Assembly (NCBI GenBank): GCA_011051655.1
Contig: DRKS01000073.1
Coordinates: 1 to 52,564, forward strand
From: Sedimenticola sp.
Lineage (GTDB): Bacteria > Pseudomonadota > Gammaproteobacteria > Chromatiales > Chromatiaceae
Reading direction: 5' to 3'
DNA: 52,564 bases
A model generated the notes under the pieces. That model was not told the origin of the DNA and searched no databases. It worked only from the letters and a program-made list of their open reading frames with translations. This document shows positions 34,761-42,139 of this stretch, one piece after another. A program made the translations under genes and the position numbers. The first letter of the stretch is position 1; each line of letters opens with the position of its first letter.

Positions 34761-34886
34761 AATGCCTGTTCCTGTGTCTTCTGTACGGGAATGCATGTGA
34801 ATCCGCAGGCCGCTTTTATGCGCAGGCAGGTTCGTGTTACCTTCGGCCAGTTTTTGGAGAAGGCGTTGCCAACCGACTGAGCTGCC

Positions 34887-37100
34887 GTGTCCCGTTTTAA
34901 ATCCCCTTTTTTGATTGCGCTGCTGAATGGGCTGTTGGGGGCCTTGTTGTTCCTCAGTCCCTGGGCTGCGCAGTTGGAGGAGGATTTCGGGCTGGGCTGG
35001 CTGTTTCTGGCCCGGGGTCCCCGCCCGGCGCCGGAGCAGGTGGCGCTGGTGACCATGGACACGGAGTCCATGAAGGCATTGGGGCTGGAGCGGTTGCATC
35101 GGAAATGGCCCCGCCGCCTGCATGCCAGGCTGATCGAGCGGCTCTCGGCGGCGGGGGCCGCCGTCATCTCCTTCGATGTCTTTTTCCGCGAACGGCGGGA
35201 TGCCGCCGGTGACCAGGCCCTGGCCGAGGCCATGCGCAAGGCCGGCAATGTGCTGCTGTTCCAGCAGGTGCAAAAGGATGCACTGGCGGTCGCTGGCGGG
35301 AAGGGCGCTACCGTTTTTGCCGAGCGGCTGTTGAATCCCGCGCCTCCGTTCGCCGATGCCGCCACCGCCCTGGCGCCGTTCACCTTGCCGGGGGTGCCGG
35401 TGAAGGTGAGCCAGTTCTGGAAGTTCAAGCCGGAGGCCGGTGATGTCCCCACGCTGCCGGCCATGGCCTTTCAGTACTATGCCCTCGGGGTCTATGAGGC
35501 GCTGCATGAGCTGCCGCCCTTGCAAGGCAGGTCCTTTCCCAAGACCTCCGGGGCCATGTTGCGGGAGCCGGGGCTGAGCGCATATATGCGGCGGATGCGG
35601 ACGATATTCATGCAGCAGGAGGATCTGGGGCCGCGCCTGCGCCAGTCCCTGTCGATGCAGGAGCTGCCCCGGCGCCGGTTGTTGTCCTCCCTCATCGCCC
35701 TTTACGAAGGGCCCCACAGCCAATACCTGAATTACTATGGCCCCCCCCGGACCCTCCGCAGCATCCCTTATCACCGGGTGCTGAGGATGCCGGCTGCGGA
35801 ACTGGAGGCGCGGTTCGGGGGCAAGGCGGTTTTCGTCGGGGTGTCGGAGGCCTTCCAGTGGGATCAGAAGGATACCTTTTACACGGTCTATTCGGACAGC
35901 GAGACGGGGCATAACATCAGCGGGGTGGAGATCGCCGCCACCGCCTTCGGCAATCTTTTGCAGGGGACCTGGCTGGAGCCGTTGGGGACGGGGTATGGCC
36001 TGACCCTGGTGTTCCTCTGGGGCGGCCTGGTCGGATTTCTTTGCCGTTCGCTGCCGGCAGGGTGGGCGGTCTTCGCCGTCGTGGCGATGGCGCCGCTCTA
36101 TCTGCTGGCGGCCCATGGGAGCTTTGCAGGAGCCGGCCTGTGGCTGCCCCTGGTCGTGCCGGTGTTTGCGCAGACCCTGCCGGTGCTCTTTTTCACCCTG
36201 TTGCTGGGTTATCGGGAGGCCCATGGCGAGCGGACCAGGATAGCCGCCGCGCTGGGGCGCTACCTGCCGGAGCAGGCGGTCAAAGACCTCGCCGAATCCG
36301 TGCACCGCACCGGCGGGCCGGCAAAGATGGTGCATGGCGTCTGCATGGCCACGGACGCGGAACAATACACCCGGCTGTCGGAGCAACTCGGCCCCCGTGA
36401 ACTGCGGGAGCTGATGAACGCCTATTATGAAATCATCTTCGATGTGATTCACAGGCGGGGAGGTTTCGTTTCGGATGTGGTGGGGGATTCCGTTCTGGCC
36501 CTGTGGGTCGCTTCGCAGTCCCAGGCCGGACAGCGTGCGCAGGCCTGCCATGCCGCCCTGGATGTGTTGGCGGCGGTGAGCGAATTCAACCGCTCACGGG
36601 ATGCTCTCAGGCTGCCCACCCGAATCGGACTGCATTACGGCGAGGTCTGCATCGGTGACGTGGGGGCCGGCCGGCATTTCGAATACCGGGCCATCGGCGA
36701 TGTGGTGAATACCGCGACCCGCATCGAGGGTGCGAACAAGTTTTTTGGCACGCGTCTGCTAATATCTGAGGAAGGGCTGGAAGGCGTTGGCGATATGATG
36801 ACAAGGGAGCTGGGGCTGTTTCGCCTGGCCGGCAAATCCAGAGAGGTCCGGTTGTTTGAACTCATGGGACGGGAACCGGGCTGTTCTGAATGCCATCCGG
36901 GGTTTGTCACGGAGTTTGGGCGGGGGTTGGCCGCCTTCCGGCGTCATGAATGGGAGGCGGCTTTTCAAAGGTTCTCCAATGCCGTGCGGATGCAGCCGGA
37001 TGACGGGCCCTCGCGGTTTTATCTGGAACTCAGTGACAAATACAGACATACCCCTCCCGGGGCCTACTGGGACGGTGTTGTGGATCTGGCGATAAAGTAA
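34887..37100 (+). CDS. CHASE2-domain class III nucleotide cyclase
   Basis: The product has 737 residues. Order: membrane helix (about 8-25); periplasmic CHASE2 sensor (about 45-370); three membrane helices (about 373-445); class III cyclase domain (about 480-660); C-terminal TPR-like segment (FGRGLAAFRRHEWEAAFQRF). The cyclase has both metal-binding Asp residues (in CMATDAEQYTRLSE and GDSVLALW) and the transition-state Asn and Arg in GDVVNTATRIEG, so it should be active. The residue that usually specifies adenine in this subclass (YT[VA]IGD) is Arg here (YRAIGD), so cAMP is likely but not certain. The start is GTG. A CRP-family gene follows within 18 nt. Confidence 0.9.
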   Translation: MSRFKSPFLIALLNGLLGALLFLSPWAAQLEEDFGLGWLFLARGPRPAPEQVALVTMDTESMKALGLERLHRKWPRRLHARLIERLSAAGAAVISFDVFFRERRDAAGDQALAEAMRKAGNVLLFQQVQKDALAVAGGKGATVFAERLLNPAPPFADAATALAPFTLPGVPVKVSQFWKFKPEAGDVPTLPAMAFQYYALGVYEALHELPPLQGRSFPKTSGAMLREPGLSAYMRRMRTIFMQQEDLGPRLRQSLSMQELPRRRLLSSLIALYEGPHSQYLNYYGPPRTLRSIPYHRVLRMPAAELEARFGGKAVFVGVSEAFQWDQKDTFYTVYSDSETGHNISGVEIAATAFGNLLQGTWLEPLGTGYGLTLVFLWGGLVGFLCRSLPAGWAVFAVVAMAPLYLLAAHGSFAGAGLWLPLVVPVFAQTLPVLFFTLLLGYREAHGERTRIAAALGRYLPEQAVKDLAESVHRTGGPAKMVHGVCMATDAEQYTRLSEQLGPRELRELMNAYYEIIFDVIHRRGGFVSDVVGDSVLALWVASQSQAGQRAQACHAALDVLAAVSEFNRSRDALRLPTRIGLHYGEVCIGDVGAGRHFEYRAIGDVVNTATRIEGANKFFGTRLLISEEGLEGVGDMMTRELGLFRLAGKSREVRLFELMGREPGCSECHPGFVTEFGRGLAAFRRHEWEAAFQRFSNAVRMQPDDGPSRFYLELSDKYRHTPPGAYWDGVVDLAIK

Positions 37101-37117
37101 CAGCAGGTGGCGTGGCC

Positions 37118-37792
37118 ATGACACCCGACGGCAAAATAGAACTGTTAAGGCAAATCCCCCTCTTCTCCGGCCTGGACGAGGCGGAGCTGCATACCCTGTT
37201 CGAGCACAGCTTCGTCCGGGCCTATCCCAAGAACACCATCATCATCCACGAGGGGGATGAAAGCAGCTCGCTCTATGTGATCGTCTCGGGAAAGGTGAAG
37301 GTTTTTCTCAGGGACGGCGGCAGGGACGGAAAGGAGGTCATCCTCAACTTCCAGGAAGCCGGCGAGTATTTTGGCGAATTGGCGCTGCTGGATCATGTTC
37401 AGAGGTCCGCATCCGTGATTACCATGGAGCCCAGCCAGTTCATCGTTATCACGCGGGCGGATTTCATGCGCTGTATCTCCATGCACCCGGAGATCGCCCT
37501 GCGGGTCATGCGGGACATGATCGCCCGGTTGCGCGAACTCACGGACAAGGTGGAGATTCTGGCGCTGATGGATGTCTATGGCCGGCTTGCCCGCACCCTG
37601 ATGAGACTTGCCCGGGAGGAGGACGGAAAGCGGATCATCTCCCGGGCGCCATCGCGCAAGGACCTGGCCAATATGGTGGGCTCCTCCCGTGAAACGGTCA
37701 CGCGCATTCTCAAGGACCTCGAGAAGGGCGGGTATATCGAAATTACCGGCAGAACCATTGTCATCCCGGGTGATCTGCCGCCGGCCTGGTGA
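37118..37792 (+). CDS. CRP/FNR-family transcription regulator, CRP-like
   Basis: The product has 224 residues. The cyclic-nucleotide pocket FGELALLDHVQRSASV (about residues 84-99) keeps the Gly-Glu and Arg-Ser pair that bind cAMP in CRP, one residue shorter than in Escherichia coli. The N-terminus lacks the FNR iron-sulfur cysteines. The helix-turn-helix recognition helix SSRETVTRIL has the Arg-Glu-x3-Arg contacts of CRP, predicting TGTGA half-sites. It lies 17 nt after the cyclase gene, so the pair probably forms one transcription unit. ATG at 37118 is preferred to GTG at 37112. Confidence 0.9.
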   Translation: MTPDGKIELLRQIPLFSGLDEAELHTLFEHSFVRAYPKNTIIIHEGDESSSLYVIVSGKVKVFLRDGGRDGKEVILNFQEAGEYFGELALLDHVQRSASVITMEPSQFIVITRADFMRCISMHPEIALRVMRDMIARLRELTDKVEILALMDVYGRLARTLMRLAREEDGKRIISRAPSRKDLANMVGSSRETVTRILKDLEKGGYIEITGRTIVIPGDLPPAW

Positions 37793-37858
37793 CCCTTGTC
37801 AAAGAAAATGCGGCTTTTCTCGTGCCCTTCCATGAGAATTGTCCGTATCCCGTGAAAG

Positions 37859-37874
37859 TGTGACTTTCATCACG
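37859..37874 (+). promoter_or_regulatory. CRP-like binding site before the CsrB-like RNA
   Basis: TGTGA-CTTTCA-TCACG matches the CRP consensus TGTGA-N6-TCACA at 9 of 10 positions, with A/T-type flanks (AAAG before, CTTT after). It overlaps an inverted repeat TGAAAGT-GTG-ACTTTCA (37852-37868). It lies 66 nt after the CRP-like gene and about 45 nt before the supposed start of the RNA. TTTTCA and TACAGT (37900) with 17 nt between could be the core promoter. Confidence 0.65.
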
Positions 37875-37911
37875 CTTTTTCATTGAAGCAGCTCTCTTCT
37901 ACAGTATCGAA

Positions 37912-38105
37912 TCCACTGTTATCGTTATTGGTACAGGATGTCGGTTACAGGAAGTTATCTCAGGTGGTGTAAGGATGCGGCGCAGGGAAGTGCGCAGGGA
38001 GGTGCTCAAGGAGGCGTACAGGGAAGCGGACAGGGAAGCGCACAAGGATGTTGTCATGCCCCGTGAAAGTATCATGGAAGTGGAAGCATGGATGCTTCCC
38101 ATTTT
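37912..38105 (+). ncRNA. Candidate CsrB/RsmZ-type CsrA-sequestering RNA
   Basis: About 195 nt with roughly 13 GGA motifs (16 if extended to 38145). It contains GTACAGGATGT (37931-37941), a match to the high-affinity CsrA consensus RUACARGGAUGU, and ACAAGGATGTT (38042). Six perfect-phase 12-nt units, consensus NRCAGGGAAGYG, run from 37981 to 38052, each with an A-N-GGA site. A hairpin GGAAGC-ATGGAT-GCTTCC (38082-38099) followed by CATTTT is a plausible 3' end and itself shows GGA in the loop. It sits next to uvrY, whose orthologues activate csrB/rsm RNAs, and csrA is in the same window. The ends are estimates. Confidence 0.78.
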
Positions 38106-38306
38106 CGGATGCGCATCCCGGCCCCGGGGACTGCGTGAAGGAATGCCTGATCAGAAACGGTTGATATCGCCCGCATAAAACCATCACGCCGGTCTTCTCA
38201 TTATGTTATTTTGCCATTATTTCAGGTATAACCGTGCATGGCTGGAGAAAGCCCTTCGTTGCCGCCAGGCCATGGCCGCCGGCCGGTTTTGCATGGGGGG
38301 ACAACG

Positions 38307-38954
38307 ATGATCAGAGTAATGCTTGTCGACGATCATGAGCTGGTTCGGACCGGTTTCCGGCGTATTCTCGAAGAATCAGACGATATAGAGGTGGTCGGCG
38401 AGGCGTCGACGGGGGAAGAGGCGGTATCGTTGGTGCGCAAGATTTCCCCCGATCTGGTATTGATGGACATCAATATGCCGGGTATCGGCGGCATCGAGGC
38501 CACCCGGCGGGTGATGCGGGTCAATCCCCGTGTCAAGGTCATCGCGGTGACGGTTCACTCCGACAGCCCCTTTCCCAGCAGGCTGCACGAGGCCGGCGCC
38601 CTGGGCTACCTGACCAAGGGCTGCCCCGCAGAAGAGCTGTTCAAGGCGATCCGCATCGTGGCCTCCGGCAAGCCCTATGTCTCCAATGAGGTCTCGCAAA
38701 AGCTGGCCCTTGCCAAAATGGCCGGCAATGATGCGGACTCACCCTTCGGCAAGATTTCCCAGCGGGAGATGCAGGTGTTGATGATGATCATTCAGGGCAC
38801 CAAGACCCAGGATATTTCGGACGCCCTTTGCCTGAGCCCGAAGACCGTCAGCACCTACCGTCACCGCCTGTATGAAAAGCTGGACGTTGAAACGGATGTG
38901 GAATTGACCCACCTGGCCATACGCCACGGTCTGGTGGAAGGCCAGATCTCATAG
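38307..38954 (+). CDS. uvrY: Response regulator UvrY/GacA
   Basis: NarL/FixJ-type regulator of the BarA-UvrY (GacS-GacA) system, which switches on CsrA-binding RNAs. The product has 215 residues with a receiver phosphoacceptor Asp54 (VLMDINMPG) and a C-terminal LuxR-type helix-turn-helix (ISQREMQVLMMIIQGTKTQD, LSPKTVSTYRHRLYEKL). GGGGGGA ends about 5 nt before the ATG. The usual neighbours uvrC and pgsA follow, with a glycosylase gene inserted between. Confidence 0.95.
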   Translation: MIRVMLVDDHELVRTGFRRILEESDDIEVVGEASTGEEAVSLVRKISPDLVLMDINMPGIGGIEATRRVMRVNPRVKVIAVTVHSDSPFPSRLHEAGALGYLTKGCPAEELFKAIRIVASGKPYVSNEVSQKLALAKMAGNDADSPFGKISQREMQVLMMIIQGTKTQDISDALCLSPKTVSTYRHRLYEKLDVETDVELTHLAIRHGLVEGQIS

Positions 38955-38966
38955 TACTCTGTCCAG

Positions 38967-39614
38967 GTGATATCCGTATCCTCCACGTTTGACCCGGATT
39001 GCCGGGCCTGTCCCCGTCTTGCCGGTTTCCTCGATCAGGTAAAGACCGATTACCCCGGCTATCATGCCCGGCCGGTAGAGCCGTTTGGCGCTGCCGACGC
39101 CCGGTTGTTGATCGTGGGCCTGGCCCCCGGGATGCACGGGGCCAATGCCACGGGCCGCCCCTTTACCGGGGATTATGCCGGCATTCTGCTGTATGAGACC
39201 CTGTATGAATACGGCTTCAGCACCTCGCCGCAATCGCTTTCCAGGGATGACGGCCTTGAGCTCATCGGCTGTCGCATCACCAATGCCGTAAAGTGCCTGC
39301 CGCCGCAGAACAAGCCGGTGGGGGCGGAGATCAATACCTGTAACGCCTATCTCAGCAACGAGTTGGCGGCGCTGCCGGAGGGGGCCCTGGTGCTCGCCCT
39401 GGGCTCCATCGCCCATAATGCGGTGGTCAAGGCGTTGGGCCTGAGGCAGAGGGCCTTTCCCTTCAGCCACAACCGGTTGCATGAGCTGAATGACGGCCTG
39501 CGGCTGCTGGATTCCTACCATTGCAGCCGCTACAACACCCAGACCAGGCGGCTGACGCCGGAGATGTTTCACGCGGTGTTCGCACGCGCCAGGGAATTGG
39601 TGGAGGATATTTAG
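38967..39614 (+). CDS. Uracil-DNA glycosylase, family 5 (UdgB type)
   Basis: Removes uracil and other deaminated bases from DNA. The product has 215 residues. Motif A reads GLAPGMHGANATGRPFTGDYAG, cut here to GLAPGMHGAN then TGRPFTGD; the C-terminal motif is SYHCSRYNTQTRRLTPEMF. Both fit family 5 enzymes. Cysteines at CRAC near the N-terminus and in GCRITNAVKCLPPQNKP are candidate iron-sulfur ligands. The start is GTG, 12 nt after uvrY. This gene breaks the common uvrY-uvrC pair, placing two repair enzymes side by side. Confidence 0.9.
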   Translation: MISVSSTFDPDCRACPRLAGFLDQVKTDYPGYHARPVEPFGAADARLLIVGLAPGMHGANATGRPFTGDYAGILLYETLYEYGFSTSPQSLSRDDGLELIGCRITNAVKCLPPQNKPVGAEINTCNAYLSNELAALPEGALVLALGSIAHNAVVKALGLRQRAFPFSHNRLHELNDGLRLLDSYHCSRYNTQTRRLTPEMFHAVFARARELVEDI

Positions 39615-39630
39615 GGCGTTGCCGCGGGGG

Positions 39631-39659
39631 ACTTCGATGTTTTCGAAGTGCCGTATAAT
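39631..39659 (+). promoter_or_regulatory. Promoter with palindrome in front of uvrC
   Basis: TATAAT at 39654-39659 ends 6 nt before the uvrC ATG, so the transcript could start at or near the initiation codon. ACTTCGA (39631-39637) and TCGAAGT (39643-39649) form a 7-bp inverted repeat with a 5-nt spacer over the -35/spacer region, an operator-like layout. No ribosome-binding site is present. Confidence 0.55.
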
Positions 39660-39665
39660 CCCTCT

Positions 39666-41498
39666 ATGAAATCCGAAATCCCGGCTGCGGAATTCGATCC
39701 CAAGGCCTTTCTCAAGACCCTGACCGGCCGCCCCGGCGTCTATCGCATGTTGGACGGGGAGGGAAGGCTGCTCTATGTGGGCAAGGCGCGCAATCTGAGG
39801 CGGCGCGTCAGCAGCTATTTTTCGCGCTCGCTGAATACGCGGCTTCAGAACATGGTCTCCCGGATCAGGAATATCGAGGTTACGGTCACCCACACCGAGG
39901 CCGAGGCGCTGATCCTGGAAAACACCCTCATCAAATCCCTCAAGCCCCGCTACAACGTGCTGCTGCGGGATGACAAGAGCTATCCCTACATCTATCTCGC
40001 CAGCGACCAGGCCTTTCCCCGCCTGAGTTGGCACCGGGGTGCCAAAAGCGGCAAGGGGCGCTACTTCGGGCCCTATCCCAACATCGGCTCCATGCGGGAC
40101 AACCTGCGCCTGCTGCAGAAGCTGTTCCCGGTGCGCCAGTGCGAGGACAGCTTTTTCCGCAACCGCTCCAGGCCCTGCCTCCAGCACCAGATCAAGCGTT
40201 GCACCGCCCCCTGCGTGGGCCTGATCAGCGAGGAGGATTACGCCCGGGACGTGCGGGATGCAATGCTCTTTCTGGAGGGGCGGGCCGGCCAGGTGGTGGA
40301 TGACCTGGTGCGGCGCATGGAGGAGGCCTCGGCCCGCCTGGAGTTCGAGCAGGCCGCCCGCTACCGGGACCAGATCGCCGCCCTGCGGCGCATCCAGGAG
40401 CGCCAGTACGTCAGCGGGGAGCGGGGGGACCTGGATATCATCGCCTGCGCGGTCCGGGGGGGCGTCGCCTGTGTCCAGCTCTTTTTCATCCGGGCGGGGC
40501 GCAACCTGGGCAACAAGGTCTTTTTTCCCAGGACGCCCGAGGGGGCGGAGGAGGGGGCCATTCTGTCCGCCTTCATGGCCCAGCACTATATCGGCGGGAC
40601 GGCGCCGCCGGGGATCATCGTCAGCGCCATGCCGGGGGATGCCCCGCTGCTGGAGGAGGTGCTGGGGGAACAGGCCGGCCGGCGGGTGAGGATCTTCGGC
40701 CGGGTGCGGGGGGAGCGGGCCCGCTGGCTGCGGATGGCGCGGCAGAATGCGCGGCTGGCGCTGGATTCCAGGCTGGCGGGCAGGGCGGGCATGCGGGCCC
40801 GGCTGGAGGCCCTGCGGGAGGCGCTGGGGCTGGACGAGACCCCCGCCCGCATGGAGTGCTTCGACATCAGCCACACGGGAGGCGAGCAGACCGTGGCCTC
40901 CTGCGTGGTGTTCGATGACCAGGGGGCGGTGAAACCGGATTACCGGCGCTTCAACATCGAGGACATCCGCCCGGGGGACGACTATGCCGCCATGGCCCAG
41001 GCCCTGGACCGGCGCTACAGGCGTCTGCAGGCGGGGGAGGGCCGGCTGCCCGATATCCTCTTTATCGACGGCGGCAGGGGCCAGTTGTCGGCGGCGGCCC
41101 CGGTATTGGAAGAGTTGGGGGTCCAGGGGGTCGTCCTGGTGGGGGTGGCCAAGGGCGCGGACCGCAGGCCCGGCCTGGAGCGGCTGTTCTTGTCCGGCCG
41201 GCGGGCCCCCATTATACTGCCTGCCAACTCACCCGCCCTGCACCTGGTCCAGCAGATCCGTGATGAGGCCCATCGCTTCGCCATCAGCGGCCACCGGCAG
41301 CGCCGCGGGCGCGGCCGCACCGCCTCGGTGCTGGAAGAGATCGCCGGAATCGGCCCCAAGCGCCGCCAGCGGCTGCTGAAGCAGTTTGGCGGCCTGCGGG
41401 AGGTGGCGCGGGCGGGTGTCGATGATCTTTCCCGGGTGGAAGGCATCAGCCGGCGGTTGGCGCAAGAGATCTACGAGGCCTTTCACGGGGACGGATGA
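39666..41498 (+). CDS. uvrC: Excinuclease ABC subunit C
   Basis: Makes both incisions in nucleotide excision repair with UvrB. The product has 610 residues: an N-terminal GIY-YIG nuclease (GVYRML, LLYVGKARNLRRRVSSYF), the UVR motif that binds UvrB (about residues 200-235), a C-terminal RNase-H-like nuclease (MECFDISHTGGEQTVASCVV, ILFIDGGRGQLSAA) and a double helix-hairpin-helix at the end. The stop overlaps pgsA (ATGA). Confidence 0.96.
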   Translation: MKSEIPAAEFDPKAFLKTLTGRPGVYRMLDGEGRLLYVGKARNLRRRVSSYFSRSLNTRLQNMVSRIRNIEVTVTHTEAEALILENTLIKSLKPRYNVLLRDDKSYPYIYLASDQAFPRLSWHRGAKSGKGRYFGPYPNIGSMRDNLRLLQKLFPVRQCEDSFFRNRSRPCLQHQIKRCTAPCVGLISEEDYARDVRDAMLFLEGRAGQVVDDLVRRMEEASARLEFEQAARYRDQIAALRRIQERQYVSGERGDLDIIACAVRGGVACVQLFFIRAGRNLGNKVFFPRTPEGAEEGAILSAFMAQHYIGGTAPPGIIVSAMPGDAPLLEEVLGEQAGRRVRIFGRVRGERARWLRMARQNARLALDSRLAGRAGMRARLEALREALGLDETPARMECFDISHTGGEQTVASCVVFDDQGAVKPDYRRFNIEDIRPGDDYAAMAQALDRRYRRLQAGEGRLPDILFIDGGRGQLSAAAPVLEELGVQGVVLVGVAKGADRRPGLERLFLSGRRAPIILPANSPALHLVQQIRDEAHRFAISGHRQRRGRGRTASVLEEIAGIGPKRRQRLLKQFGGLREVARAGVDDLSRVEGISRRLAQEIYEAFHGDG

Positions 41499-42100
41499 TT
41501 TACAGCATTCCCAACATCATAACGCTGCTGCGTATCGCCTTGATCCCGGTCTTCGTGGGGATTTTCTATCTGCCCTGGGGCTGGTCGAGCCTGGCCTGCG
41601 CCGCCGTATTCGGCCTGGCCGCCGGGACGGACTGGCTGGACGGCTACCTGGCCCGGCGCCTGGAGCAGACCTCCCCCCTGGGCGCCTTCCTCGATCCGGT
41701 GGCGGACAAGCTCATGGTGGCGGCGGCGCTGATTCTCCTGGTGGAGGCCGATCCCACCCCCGCCCTGGCGATACCGGTGGTCATCATCATCGGCCGCGAG
41801 ATCACGGTCTCGGCCCTGCGGGAATGGATGGCCGAGCTGGGGGAACGCGCCACCGTGGCGGTCTCGGCCATCGGCAAGGTCAAGACCGTGACCCAGATGA
41901 TCGCCATTACGCTGCTGATCTACCGGGATGATCTCTGGGTCGTCCCCACCTACACCACCGGTTATGTGCTGCTCTATGTGGCGGCCGTCCTGACCCTCTG
42001 GTCCATGGTCGTCTATTTGCGCGCGGCCTGGCCCAGCCTCAATGGAGAGAAGGACCCGGCCAAAGATGAGGCTCCCGCGCCCGAGCCGGATGCCATGTAG
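41495..42100 (+). CDS. pgsA: Phosphatidylglycerophosphate synthase
   Basis: Transfers phosphatidyl from CDP-diacylglycerol to glycerol-3-phosphate, the committed step of phosphatidylglycerol synthesis. The product has 201 residues with several membrane helices and the CDP-alcohol phosphotransferase signature DGYLAR-x8-G-x3-D-x3-D (DWLDGYLARR, GAFLDPVADK). It is coupled to uvrC by a 4-nt overlap and convergent with mutS. Confidence 0.94.
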   Translation: MIYSIPNIITLLRIALIPVFVGIFYLPWGWSSLACAAVFGLAAGTDWLDGYLARRLEQTSPLGAFLDPVADKLMVAAALILLVEADPTPALAIPVVIIIGREITVSALREWMAELGERATVAVSAIGKVKTVTQMIAITLLIYRDDLWVVPTYTTGYVLLYVAAVLTLWSMVVYLRAAWPSLNGEKDPAKDEAPAPEPDAM

Positions 42101-42139
42101 CCTTTGCCCGGCCATGGGCGAGATTCGTTCCAATATTTT

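Noticed and set aside
37975-38178. 67-codon ORF reading RREV/REA-type tetrapeptide repeats
   Set aside because: It is the direct translation of the 12-nt GGA array; the AAGG before the ATG is too close to act as a ribosome-binding site, and the GGA pattern extends outside the frame. Kept as an RNA candidate, though a coding role is not fully excluded.
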